Source: Candidatus Avimonas narfae
GTDB lineage: Bacteria > Bacillota > Clostridia > Oscillospirales > Acutalibacteraceae
Direction: 5' to 3'
Assembly (NCBI GenBank): GCA_904395335.1
Contig: CAJFNR010000026.1
Coordinates: 1 to 40,205, forward strand
Length of the DNA stretch: 40,205 nucleotides
Both the position numbers and the translations under genes were made by a program. The notes below the pieces were generated by a model, which saw only the letters and a list, made by a program, of their open reading frames with translations, was not told the origin of the DNA and made no database searches. Shown here piece by piece: positions 7,436-15,649 of this stretch; positions within the stretch are counted from its first letter, which is position 1; every line of letters starts with the position of its first letter.

Positions 7436-8182
7436 TTATTCTTCCAGCAGCCTTTTCAAAAGCCGTTCCGGGTTCTCCAGAAAGCTGCGGGTAATCTGGT
7501 AATGCTCGGTATCCCGATAGGAAACCGACTCAATCCCTTCCGCCGTCAGCTGATAGATCCGCGCCTTGGGGAACGCCATCAAAATAGGGGAATGGGTGGC
7601 GATGATCAGCTGGGAATCCTGCTTCACCAGCCGATCCATCTCCGCTATCAGCGTCAGCTGACGGGAGGGGGACAGCGCCGCCTCCGGCTCGTCCAGCAGG
7701 TATAGCCCCCGGCCGCCGAACCGGTGGTGGACCAGCGCAAGGAAGCTCTCCCCGTGGGACTGCTCATGCAGCGAAACACCGCCGTAGCTGTCGATCACGG
7801 GCGGGCTGAAGGAAGGCTCCCGATCCATCTCGTCAATGTTGGTAGCCACGTTGTAAAGGCTTTCCGCCCGCAGAAAAAAACCATCCTTGGCAAAGGCGGC
7901 CTTTTCCAGCGTCAGATAAGCGTACAGAGGCGAATGGGTGGCACAGGTGGAAAAACGGAAATTCTGGGTGCCCCCCTCGGGATTAAAGCCGTAGGCCACC
8001 GCCACCGCTTCCAGCAGCGTGGACTTCCCCGTGCCGTTTTCCCCGACCAAGAAGGTGACATCGTTGTCGAAATCCAGCGTCTTCCCCTCCAGAAGGTACC
8101 GCACCGCCGGCAGGCGGCGGAGATAGGAATCCTCCGGAACCGGCCGGTTCAGAAACACGCGGCGGATGTACCGTCTCTCCAT
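7436..8182 (-). CDS. AAA-type ATPase (predicted ATPase, COG3910-like)
   Basis: A 248-residue ABC/SMC-class ATPase. Walker A GENGTGKS (47-54), Walker B GLYLLDEPEAALS and the switch histidine in IIATHSPILM are all present, with a short region between them as in small OLD/RecF-like predicted ATPases. No transmembrane segment. Function unknown. It is the last gene of the aromatic operon, 10 bp after pheA, so it may just ride along. ATG at 8182 is chosen; a much longer in-frame extension upstream overlaps pheA and lacks a ribosome binding site. Confidence 0.85.
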   Translation of the reverse strand: MERRYIRRVFLNRPVPEDSYLRRLPAVRYLLEGKTLDFDNDVTFLVGENGTGKSTLLEAVAVAYGFNPEGGTQNFRFSTCATHSPLYAYLTLEKAAFAKDGFFLRAESLYNVATNIDEMDREPSFSPPVIDSYGGVSLHEQSHGESFLALVHHRFGGRGLYLLDEPEAALSPSRQLTLIAEMDRLVKQDSQLIIATHSPILMAFPKARIYQLTAEGIESVSYRDTEHYQITRSFLENPERLLKRLLEE

Positions 8183-8192
8183 GGAATTCCCC

Positions 8193-9392
8193 CTATTCCT
8201 CCGGCCCCTGCTCGTGATAATTTCCCAAAAAGGAGAACAAGGGCAGCTCATCCGAAAGAGCACACAGCATATCCACTGTGCCGGGAGAGGATAGGCTCCC
8301 CTCAAAATCAAGATAAAACACATAGGTGAACTTGCCGTCGCCGCCGCCCAGCTGCTGCGCCATCTCCGCCGGAGCCGGCCGGCTCTCCACCTTGGTCAGG
8401 TTGAGCCCGGCGGCAGCAAAACGGGCCAGCACCCGATACAGGGAACCGGTGACGTGAGGAAGCGAAAAAATCAGGCTGATACGGTTGGCGTCGGCCGGAA
8501 TCACCATTGTGGGGGTAATGGCCAGGAACCGGGTACGGTTGGTATCTGTGTTTTGTATATTATCCTCCAATATATCCAAATTGTATAGTTCTGCCGCCCG
8601 GCGGGAACACACCGCCGCCACGGTGGGATCGCCCAGCTCTGCCACCATACGGGCGGCGGCGGCGGTATTGCTGTAGGTGCGGGTTTCCGCCCCCAGCTCC
8701 GTCAGGCGCCGGCTGCACTGCAGCAAACCCTGGGGGTGGGAATAAACCGTACGGATCCCCGCCAACCGGGCGCCCCTGGGAGCCGCCAGATGATGCCGAA
8801 TGGGCACCTCGGTGGCGCCGGCGATGGTGAAGCGGTATTTCATCACCAAATCGTATACCTCGTGGACCGAACCGGTAAAGGAGTTCTCCACCGGTACGAT
8901 GCCGAAATCGGCCCGGCCCTCCTGCACCTCACGGAACACATCGGCGAAGCCCTCCACGAACTGGGGACGGCAGCCGGGGAACAGGCGGCCCGCCGCCTCG
9001 TCCGCATAGGCGCCGGCACAGCCCGCGCACACCACCCGGGCAGACGCCGGAGCCGGCAGCTGCCGGTGGGCCGCCGCCAGATGGCGGCGCAGCCCTTCAC
9101 CAGCCGCCAGGCGGCGGTGCTGGACGGCTCGGGAGGCATCCATGGTAACACCGTAAATCAGGCGCACCACATCGTCATATCCGTCCCCCTCCGTGTCCCA
9201 GTCCCGGGCCATGGCCGCCACCTTGTCCAGAATGGCGTCCTCCCGCTCCTGGTTGAGAATGGGCAGCCCCTGACGGCGCTTGGTTTCCGCCACCCGGCGG
9301 GAACAGTCCATCCGCTGACAGAGAAGCCGCACCAGCTCCTGATCGATTTTGTCAATATCCTGACGGATTGCGGAGAGATCCTCCACGTCCAT
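8193..9392 (-). CDS. pheA: Bifunctional chorismate mutase / prephenate dehydratase
   Basis: A 399-residue P-protein that turns chorismate into prephenate and then phenylpyruvate, the Phe branch. Domains: AroQ-type helical chorismate mutase (1-90, DIDKIDQELVRLLCQRMD), prephenate dehydratase (about 110-290, with GAYADEAA, GIVPVENSFTGSVHEVYDL and the NTDTNRTRFLAI motif), and a C-terminal ACT domain for Phe feedback (SLPHVTGSLYRVLARFAAAGLNLTKVESRP read in parts). ATG at 9392 follows AGAAGG; an upstream in-frame GTG at 9419 is also possible. It follows aroC closely in the operon. Confidence 0.95.
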   Translation of the reverse strand: MDVEDLSAIRQDIDKIDQELVRLLCQRMDCSRRVAETKRRQGLPILNQEREDAILDKVAAMARDWDTEGDGYDDVVRLIYGVTMDASRAVQHRRLAAGEGLRRHLAAAHRQLPAPASARVVCAGCAGAYADEAAGRLFPGCRPQFVEGFADVFREVQEGRADFGIVPVENSFTGSVHEVYDLVMKYRFTIAGATEVPIRHHLAAPRGARLAGIRTVYSHPQGLLQCSRRLTELGAETRTYSNTAAAARMVAELGDPTVAAVCSRRAAELYNLDILEDNIQNTDTNRTRFLAITPTMVIPADANRISLIFSLPHVTGSLYRVLARFAAAGLNLTKVESRPAPAEMAQQLGGGDGKFTYVFYLDFEGSLSSPGTVDMLCALSDELPLFSFLGNYHEQGPEE

Positions 9393-9422
9393 CCCTGCCC
9401 TTCTGTTGTAAATCGGCACGGC

Positions 9423-10520
9423 TCACCCGTCCAGCCGCCCTTCGGATACCAGCCGGTCCAGCAGACCGTAGGCCAGCATAGCCTCCGCCACCGGCACCGC
9501 CCGCGGCACGATGCAGGGATCGTGCCGGCCCTTGACCTGCAGGGTAGCGGGACGGCCCGTCACCAGGTCCACTGTCTGCTGGGGCTGGGAGATGGAGGAG
9601 GTGGGCTTGACCGTCAGGCGCGCAATCAGCGGCATGCCGTTGGTGATCCCCCCCAGCAGGCCGCCGTTGTGATTGCTGGTGGTGACCACTTCGCCGCCCT
9701 CATTGTAGGTATAGGGGTCGTTGGCCTGGCTGCCCCGCAGGCCCGCAAAGCCGAAACCGTCGCCAAACTCCAGCGCCTTAACCGCGGGAATGCCGAAAAA
9801 CAGCGCGGCCAGCTTGTTTTCGATACCGTCGAACATGGGGGAACCTATCCCGGCAGGCAACCCGCAGGCGGCCACCTCCACCACACCTCCCACACTGTTC
9901 AGGTCGCGGCGGGCGCATTCGATCTCCTCCCGCATCCGCTCCCCGCTTCCGGGATCCAGCAGCGGGAAGGGCACGGCGGCCAGCCGGTCCAGCAGCTCCG
10001 CGTTCACATTCATGGGATCGAAGCGGGCATCCTCTATTCCGTGAACTGACGCCACATGGCCGCCCACGGCAATGCCCCGGCGACGCAGGATCTGACGGCA
10101 CACCGCCCCGGCAAACACCAGCGGCGCGGTGAGACGCCCGCTGAAATGACCGCCGCCCCGGATATCGTTGTAGCCGTGATACCGCACGTGGCCGGTATAA
10201 TCGGCGTGGCCGGGCCGCGGCAGGCGGGCCAGATCGGCGTAGTCCCCGGAGCGTTGATCCTCGTTGAGGATCTCCATGCACAGCGGGGCGCCGGTGGTCC
10301 GGCCGTCCAGCACTCCGGAGAGGATGCGAGGGGTGTCGCTCTCCTTTCGGGGAGTAGCGGTTTTGTCCCGGCCGGGGGCCCGGCGTGCCATCTGAAGGGC
10401 AATGGCCTCCTCATCCAGCGGCTCCCCCGCCGGCAAGCCCTGGATTACACAGCCCACGGCAGCGCCGTGGCTCTCGCCGAATACAGACAGTTTAACAGTA
10501 TCACCCGCGCTGGAAGACAT
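9423..10520 (-). CDS. aroC: Chorismate synthase
   Basis: A 365-residue FMN-dependent enzyme making chorismate from EPSP, the last common step of the pathway. Family signatures: SVFGESHGAAVGCVIQGLPAG near the start, the FMN/substrate site RPGHADYTG...GYNDIRGGGHFSGR, and RSPTEPR-like late region reading PQQTVDLVTGRPATLQVKGRHDP. ATG at 10520 has GGAGGGG upstream and overlaps the end of aroA by 20 bp, which suggests translational coupling. Confidence 0.96.
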   Translation of the reverse strand: MSSSAGDTVKLSVFGESHGAAVGCVIQGLPAGEPLDEEAIALQMARRAPGRDKTATPRKESDTPRILSGVLDGRTTGAPLCMEILNEDQRSGDYADLARLPRPGHADYTGHVRYHGYNDIRGGGHFSGRLTAPLVFAGAVCRQILRRRGIAVGGHVASVHGIEDARFDPMNVNAELLDRLAAVPFPLLDPGSGERMREEIECARRDLNSVGGVVEVAACGLPAGIGSPMFDGIENKLAALFFGIPAVKALEFGDGFGFAGLRGSQANDPYTYNEGGEVVTTSNHNGGLLGGITNGMPLIARLTVKPTSSISQPQQTVDLVTGRPATLQVKGRHDPCIVPRAVPVAEAMLAYGLLDRLVSEGRLDG

Positions 10521-11787
10521 GGCCTTCCCCTCCCATTCGTATAAAATCGTGGAAAAACAGGGGCCAGCTCTTGGAAACGCAGTCAGCCCCCACAATGGTC
10601 ACCGGCTCACGGCACCCCAGCGCCGCCACCGCCAGGCTCATGGCCACCCGGTGGTCGTTGCAGGCGGAGGCGGTTCCACCCGTCAGCCGCGGCTTGCCGT
10701 ACACGATCAGCCCGTCCGGACGCTCCTCCACCTCTGCCCCCAGGGCGTTGAGCCCCCGGGCCATGGCGGCGAGGCGGTCGCTCTCCTTCAAACGGAGCCG
10801 GGCCGCCCCCAGGATATACGTCCTCCCCTGAGCCAGGGAGGCCACCGCCGCCAGAACGGGAACCAGATCGGGGATCTGGGAAGCATCGATGGTGATGCCG
10901 CACAGCGGCGCTTTGCGGCAGCGGATGCCCGCCCGGTCGACGCTGATGTCCGCGCCGAAAGCCCTCAGTAGATCCAAAATCTCCCGGTCTCCCTGGAAAG
11001 AAGCAGTATTCAACCCCGGAACGATCAGCTCACCGCCCACAATCCCCGCCGCCAAAAGGAAGGCCGCTTGGGACCAGTCCCCTTCCACCGTATAGCGGAA
11101 GGGCCGGTAAACCTGTCCGCCAGGAATGCGCCAGCCGTCCTTTTCCGTCTCCACCTGAACGCCCGCCCGGCGCATGGCCTCCAGCGTCATGCGAACATAA
11201 CCCGCCGATTCCAGCGGAGAGGTCAGACGGATAACGCTGTCCTCCCGGCAGAGAGGCAGGGCCAATAGCAGACCGGAAACAAACTGGCTGGAGATGTCGC
11301 CCGGCAGGCAATATTCGCCCCCGGTGAGCCTGCCCGAAAGCCGCAGGGGCAGGCAGTCCCCCGCCCCGGCCTCCGGTTCGGTCTGGAGCGTTACACCGTG
11401 CCGCGGCAACAGCTCCTGATACACGGACAGGGGACGCTGGGGAAGCCGCCCGCTGCCCGTAAAGCGCGCCGGGATGCCCAGGGCCGCATACACCGGCAGG
11501 ATCAGGCGCAGGGTGGTGCCGCATTCGCCGCAGTCCACCTCCGCCTCCCCTGCAAGGGAAGGAATCCGCCGGGACAGGGAAACCCCTTCCCGGATATCTT
11601 CCACGCACACGCCCAGTCCGCTGACGGCCCTTCGAGTGGCTTCGATATCTGCCGATTGAGGCAGATCCTGAATCGTTCCCTCCCCCGCCAGCGCCGCAGC
11701 AATCAGGGCGCGGTGGGCCTCCGACTTGGAGGGGGGAGGGGAAACCGCCCCGGTGACGGCAAAGGAAGAAATGATGACATCGCTCAT
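10501..11787 (-). CDS. aroA: 3-phosphoshikimate 1-carboxyvinyltransferase (EPSP synthase)
   Basis: A 428-residue enzyme joining shikimate-3-phosphate and phosphoenolpyruvate. Visible motifs: PPPSKSEAHRALIAAAL at the N-terminus (the phosphate-binding SKS), the middle GDWSQAAFLLAAGIVGG, and the late LKESDRLAAMARGLNALGA and CNDHRVAMSLAVAALG. It is of normal length, starts after AGGAGG, and follows aroB after 18 bp. Confidence 0.96.
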   Translation of the reverse strand: MSDVIISSFAVTGAVSPPPSKSEAHRALIAAALAGEGTIQDLPQSADIEATRRAVSGLGVCVEDIREGVSLSRRIPSLAGEAEVDCGECGTTLRLILPVYAALGIPARFTGSGRLPQRPLSVYQELLPRHGVTLQTEPEAGAGDCLPLRLSGRLTGGEYCLPGDISSQFVSGLLLALPLCREDSVIRLTSPLESAGYVRMTLEAMRRAGVQVETEKDGWRIPGGQVYRPFRYTVEGDWSQAAFLLAAGIVGGELIVPGLNTASFQGDREILDLLRAFGADISVDRAGIRCRKAPLCGITIDASQIPDLVPVLAAVASLAQGRTYILGAARLRLKESDRLAAMARGLNALGAEVEERPDGLIVYGKPRLTGGTASACNDHRVAMSLAVAALGCREPVTIVGADCVSKSWPLFFHDFIRMGGEGHVFQRG

Positions 11788-11805
11788 GGGTGATCGCCTC
11801 CTGAT

Positions 11806-12870
11806 CTAATGGGATTCCTGGGCCAGAAAGGCCGCCAGGGAAGCAAGGGGAAGGCGGTAAACACAGGCGTCCCCGATCTCGCGGAGGATCACCAGGTCGA
11901 TGGACACACCGTCCCGCTTTTTGTCCATGGATACGCCGGGGAGTAATGCGGCGTTGTTCGCAGGATCGTCGGCAGGCAGACCACACCGCTTCAGTACGCG
12001 GAGCAGCCGCTCTCCCGTGCCGGGGACCGTCAGGCCTCTGGCCTCCGACGCCGCAGTGATACGGGCCATCCCTACCGCCACAGCGCAGCCATGGGTGGGG
12101 CCCTCATAGTGATAATAGCGCTCCAAAGCGTGACCCAGGGTGTGACCGAAATTGAGCAGCTTGCGCTCCCCCGCCTCCCGCTCATCCCGTTCCACCACCC
12201 CGCGCTTGCAGTCGATGCAGCGCAGCACCGTTTCCTCCAGACGGGCAGGGGTCAGCGCCTCGCCGGATTCCAGCAGGTCAAACAGCTCCCGATCCCGGAT
12301 ACAGGCATATTTGACGATTTCCCCCACCCCGTCGGTGAAAAAGGCAGGGGGCAGAGTCTCCAGGGTGCTGGTATCCACGATAACCAGCCGCGGCTGCCAG
12401 AAGGCGCCCACCAGGTTTTTCCCCTCCGGGATATCCACGCCGGTCTTTCCCCCCACCGAAGAATCCACCATGGCCAGCAGGCTGGTGGGGATCTGCACAA
12501 AATCCATGCCCCGCAGATAGGTGGCGGCGGCAAAGCCCGCCATGTCGCCGGTCACGCCGCCGCCCAGGGCCACAATCAAATCGGACCGGGTAAAGGAGCC
12601 GGCTGCTAGGGCGCTGTACATCTCCCGGACGGTGTCCAGGCGCTTGCTGGCCTCCCCTGCGGGGAAGAGATACCGGGACACCGCGTAGCCCGCCGCCTCC
12701 AACGAGGCGGCGGCGCGGTCCCCGTACAGCGGCCCTACATGGGTATCCGACACGATCAGCACCCGGCTACCGCCGTTCATCTCCCGGCACAGCTCCCCTG
12801 TCCGGGACAGCAGCCCCGGCTCGGATAGGACAGCGTAGGGCCGGCCGGTGTTTACCTCAATGCGTTTCAT
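11806..12870 (-). CDS. aroB: 3-dehydroquinate synthase
   Basis: A 354-residue NAD- and metal-dependent enzyme converting DAHP to 3-dehydroquinate, the second shikimate step. Motifs: VALGGGVTGDMAGFAAATYLRG for cofactor binding, PTSLLAMVDSSVGGKTGVD, DGVGEIVKYACI and FGHTLGHALE with the metal ligands. The start at 12870 overlaps the end of tyrA by 14 bp. Confident by motif and operon setting. Confidence 0.96.
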   Translation of the reverse strand: MKRIEVNTGRPYAVLSEPGLLSRTGELCREMNGGSRVLIVSDTHVGPLYGDRAAASLEAAGYAVSRYLFPAGEASKRLDTVREMYSALAAGSFTRSDLIVALGGGVTGDMAGFAAATYLRGMDFVQIPTSLLAMVDSSVGGKTGVDIPEGKNLVGAFWQPRLVIVDTSTLETLPPAFFTDGVGEIVKYACIRDRELFDLLESGEALTPARLEETVLRCIDCKRGVVERDEREAGERKLLNFGHTLGHALERYYHYEGPTHGCAVAVGMARITAASEARGLTVPGTGERLLRVLKRCGLPADDPANNAALLPGVSMDKKRDGVSIDLVILREIGDACVYRLPLASLAAFLAQESH

Positions 12871-13753
12871 CTATCATCCCGCCTTTCGGGGAACAGCCGC
12901 CGCCGTCCACCCGTTGTTTGATTTCCCGGCCCTCCCGCAGCACGCGGCGCAGGCGGTCCCGGTCACCGGACGCCACCGCTTCCCGGCATTCCCGCAGGTG
13001 CCCGATGAGGGTGTCGATCTCCCTGCAGAGGTTGTCCCGGTTGAGAAGGAACAGCTCACTCCACAGCCCCTCATCCACCGGCGCGACCCGGGAGACATCC
13101 CGGTAACTGCCTGCCGAATAACCCTTGTGCTCCGGACAAACAGGGGATCTGACGTAGGCCCCCGCCAGCACGTGGGGCAGTTGGGAGGTGAAGGCGATCA
13201 GGGCGTCGTGATGCTCCGGCGTGGTGACGGTCACGCGGGTACAACCCACATCCTCCGCCATCCGGCGAACCGTCTCTACCGCAGCGGGCGGGGTATCGGG
13301 AAGCGGCGTTACAATATAGCTGGCCCCTTGGAACAGCCCTGCCTCCGCCGCGTCAAAGCCGCTGACCTCCTTGCCCGCCATGGGATGGCCGCCCACAAAA
13401 ACAGCCCCCGCCCGGCGGCACAGAGGAGCACATTGCTCCACCACCGAAGCCTTGACGCCGCACACATCCGTCACCACTGCCTCCGGACGGAGATTCGTCG
13501 CCTGCTCCCGCAGAAACGCCGCGGCTGCCTGCGGCGGTACAGCCAGAATCACCAGCTCCGCCTGCGCCAGCGCCTCCTCCGTGCCCTCTCCGGCCAGGGC
13601 TCCGGCGGCCAGCGCCTTGCGGAGCGTTTCGGCGTCCCGGTCGCATCCCACTACCCGGTAGTGTCCGCTGGCGGTCAGGGCCAACGCCAGGGACCCGCCG
13701 ATCAGCCCCAGCCCCAGAATAAAGACGGAGGTTCTCTCCGCTTCACCGCTCAT
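12857..13753 (-). CDS. tyrA: Prephenate dehydrogenase
   Basis: A 298-residue NAD-dependent enzyme that makes 4-hydroxyphenylpyruvate, the Tyr branch. The Rossmann motif FILGLGLIGGSLALAL opens the protein; VFVGGHPMAGKEVSGF and SQLPHVLAGAY are the dehydrogenase signatures. It ends soon after the helical domain, with no C-terminal ACT domain such as Bacillus TyrA carries, so Tyr feedback may be exerted elsewhere (for instance on transcription). ATG overlaps the DAHP synthase stop by 4 nt (ATGA). Confidence 0.95.
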   Translation of the reverse strand: MSGEAERTSVFILGLGLIGGSLALALTASGHYRVVGCDRDAETLRKALAAGALAGEGTEEALAQAELVILAVPPQAAAAFLREQATNLRPEAVVTDVCGVKASVVEQCAPLCRRAGAVFVGGHPMAGKEVSGFDAAEAGLFQGASYIVTPLPDTPPAAVETVRRMAEDVGCTRVTVTTPEHHDALIAFTSQLPHVLAGAYVRSPVCPEHKGYSAGSYRDVSRVAPVDEGLWSELFLLNRDNLCREIDTLIGHLRECREAVASGDRDRLRRVLREGREIKQRVDGGGCSPKGGMIDETH

Positions 13754-14787
13754 TCCTGATCGTCCCGGCGGGACAGGGTCTTACCGAAGACGCCCGCCAC
13801 CTCCTCCACGTGGGAGGCGATGCGGCGGAATTCGTCAGGGGTAACCGACTGGGCGCCGTCGGACAGGGCGTGGGGCGGATCGTTGTGCACCTCGATGATC
13901 AAGCCGTCGGCCCCAGCCGCCACCGCGGCCATGGCCAGCGGCTCCACCAGCCAGCTGTGGCCGGAGGCGTGGGACGGATCCACCACCACTGGCAGGTGGG
14001 ACAGCTTTTTGAGAATCGGAACCGCCGAAATGTCCAGCGTGTTGCGGGTCATGGTCTCAAAGGTGCGGATACCCCGCTCGCACAGGATCACCCGGTCGTT
14101 GCCGGAGGCCATAATGTACTCCGCGCTCATAAGCAGCTCCTCGATGGTGTTGGCCAGCCCCCGCTTGAGCAGGATGGGCTTGTCGCACTTGCCCAGCTCC
14201 TTGAGCAGCTCGAAGTTCTGCATATTCCGGGCCCCCACCTGGATAATGTCCACATCCTCAAAAAGGATCAAATGGGCCGGGGACATGATTTCGGTGACGA
14301 TGGGCAAACCGGTCTTGGCCCGGGCGTGGCGCAGCAGCTCCAGCCCCTCCGCCCGCAGGCCCTGGAAGGCGTAGGGGGAAGTGCGGGGTTTGAAAGCGCC
14401 GCCGCGGAGGAAAGCCGCACCGGCCCCCTTGACCTCCCGGGCGATATCCGCGATCTGATCTTCACTCTCCACCGAGCAGGGGCCCGCGATTATGGCCAGA
14501 CGTCCCCCGCCGATGGCGGAGCCGTGTCCCAAATCGATGACGGTGTCGTCCGGATGGAATTTCCGGTTGGACTTTTTATACGGCTCCTGGACGCGCTTGA
14601 CGCTTTCCACCAGCTCGTTGGCCTGGATGGCCTCGATATCCACGCCGGCAGTGTCCCCCAACAGCCCCAGAACGGTGGAATGCTCCCCATACCAGGCGTT
14701 GACCTTTACGCCGTTGCGCTTTTCCAAATCGGCGGAAAAATGCTCCACCTGCTCCCGGGAGGTTCCCGGCTTCAGTACGATAATCAT
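13750..14787 (-). CDS. aroF: 3-deoxy-7-phosphoheptulonate (DAHP) synthase
   Basis: A 345-residue type I-beta DAHP synthase, the committed step of aromatic synthesis (PEP plus erythrose 4-phosphate). An N-terminal ferredoxin-like regulatory domain (1-70, MIIVLKPGTSREQVEHF) precedes the barrel, as in the Thermotoga-type enzyme, rather than a chorismate mutase domain. Barrel motifs: AGPCSVES, RGGAFKPRTSPYAFQG, KPILLKRGL, DPSHASGH and EVHNDP. ATG at 14787 after AAAGGA is chosen. It is the first enzyme gene behind the aromatic leader peptide and its terminator, so it is the likely target of that control. Confidence 0.95.
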   Translation of the reverse strand: MIIVLKPGTSREQVEHFSADLEKRNGVKVNAWYGEHSTVLGLLGDTAGVDIEAIQANELVESVKRVQEPYKKSNRKFHPDDTVIDLGHGSAIGGGRLAIIAGPCSVESEDQIADIAREVKGAGAAFLRGGAFKPRTSPYAFQGLRAEGLELLRHARAKTGLPIVTEIMSPAHLILFEDVDIIQVGARNMQNFELLKELGKCDKPILLKRGLANTIEELLMSAEYIMASGNDRVILCERGIRTFETMTRNTLDISAVPILKKLSHLPVVVDPSHASGHSWLVEPLAMAAVAAGADGLIIEVHNDPPHALSDGAQSVTPDEFRRIASHVEEVAGVFGKTLSRRDDQE

Positions 14788-14821
14788 CGGGTTGTCATCC
14801 TTTCTTTGCCGTCCTGCACGC

Positions 14822-14872
14822 AAAAAAGCGGGATTCCCAAACGGGCCTTCGCTGCCCGTCTGTGAATCCCGC
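14822..14872 (-). terminator. Attenuator terminator before the aromatic operon
   Basis: On the minus strand gcgggattc pairs with gaatcccgc (9 bp), with an inner acgggc/gcccgt helix, followed by six T's. The 5' arm is preceded by a second near-identical copy (aagcgggattt at 14875-14885), which can also pair with the 3' arm. It lies between the leader-peptide stop and the DAHP synthase start, as expected of an attenuator. Confidence 0.88.
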
Positions 14873-14898
14873 CCAAATCCCGCTTCGGTTTCCGGCTG

Positions 14899-15009
14899 TT
14901 ACGGTTTCTTCACAGTCTGCGCAGCGCCACAGCAAAAATAGCCCCAGCCGTAAAAGTAGCTGAAGCCAAAGAAACCGGTAAATCGATTTTGCGCGGCGGT
15001 CAGGCTCAT
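14899..15009 (-). CDS. Aromatic leader peptide (attenuation)
   Basis: A 36-codon reading frame with its own AGGAGG (15017-15022) 7 nt before ATG. Between codons 10 and 25 it reads FTGFFGFSYFYGWGYF: six Phe, three Tyr and one Trp in sixteen codons. A Phe/Tyr/Trp-poor cell would stall ribosomes here. Leader sequence cggtttctt can pair with aagaaaccg near the stop, and cggctg with cagccg just past it, so several exclusive RNA folds depend on ribosome position. A strong terminator follows and the operon then begins with DAHP synthase. The peptide itself probably has no other function. It is too short for normal gene calling. Confidence 0.88.
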   Translation of the reverse strand: MSLTAAQNRFTGFFGFSYFYGWGYFCCGAAQTVKKP

Positions 15010-15040
15010 AAAGAATCCTCCTGCATTTCTGCTCTGTTTC

Positions 15041-15069
15041 ATGATAAAGGAGTCATCCCCGTTTGTCAA
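15041..15069 (-). promoter_or_regulatory. Promoter of the leader peptide-aro operon
   Basis: Minus strand TTGACA (15064-15069), exactly 17 bp, TATCAT (15041-15046). The -35 box lies inside the last codons of aroK, so the aroF operon has its own start even though aroE-aroK lie upstream on the same strand. Confidence 0.85.
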
Positions 15070-15649
15070 CCGTTTTTTGAGAGGAATTTTGTCTGGGTTC
15101 CATCGGATTTTTGGCGGATTCTTCCCGGCCGGCTTCCTTTAATGCCGTCAGCACCCGCTCCGCTGCCGCTGCGGGGGATACCCCCCGCCCGATGGAAACC
15201 TGTACCGACGCCGCCCGGCGGTAAAGGGGCAACCGGGTCCGGTACAGAGACCAAAATTTTTCCTCCCGGTCCGGCCCGGCCAGCAGCGGCCGGGTTTTGT
15301 CCCCCGCCAGCCGCAGCAGCAGCACCTCCGGCGCCACATCCAGCAGCACGATAGGGCCGGAACCTGCCAGGGCTTCCACATTTTCCGGGAAGGTCAGTGC
15401 GCCACCGCCGGTGGCAATGACGCAGTCCCGCTCCCCGGCCAGCTCCCGGCAGGCCTCCCGTTCCCGCCGCCGGAAATCTGCCTCGCCCAAGCGGGCAAAT
15501 ATTTCCGAAACAGACATTCCCGCCTGCTGGGTAATAAACTCGTCCATATCCACGAAACGGCGTCCCGTTCGGGCGGCCACCCGCTTTCCCACCGTGGTCT
15601 TGCCGCAGCCCATGAAGCCGCACAGAATGATGTTGCGTCCCTGTTCCAT
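15053..15649 (-). CDS. aroK: Shikimate kinase
   Basis: A 198-residue P-loop kinase phosphorylating shikimate. Motifs: Walker A GFMGCGKTTVGKRVA (11-25), shikimate-binding VDMDEFI, VIATGGGALTF, and the lid RTRLPLYRRAA. The family is normally about 170 residues; this one has a polar tail of some 25 residues (AGREESAKNPMEPRQNSSQK). ATG at 15649 overlaps the aroE stop (TGATG) and follows GGGAGG, so it is coupled to aroE. Confidence 0.94.
   Translation of the reverse strand: MEQGRNIILCGFMGCGKTTVGKRVAARTGRRFVDMDEFITQQAGMSVSEIFARLGEADFRRREREACRELAGERDCVIATGGGALTFPENVEALAGSGPIVLLDVAPEVLLLRLAGDKTRPLLAGPDREEKFWSLYRTRLPLYRRAASVQVSIGRGVSPAAAAERVLTALKEAGREESAKNPMEPRQNSSQKTVDKRG

Noticed and set aside
8736-10049. 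Long 437-codon plus-strand frame opposite pheA and aroC
   Set aside because: It is the antisense shadow of two clearly identified genes in high-GC DNA, rich in His/Gly/Arg/Gln, with no family resemblance.
13810-14865. 351-codon plus-strand frame opposite DAHP synthase
   Set aside because: Shadow frame of a well-recognised enzyme; no ribosome binding site or domain.
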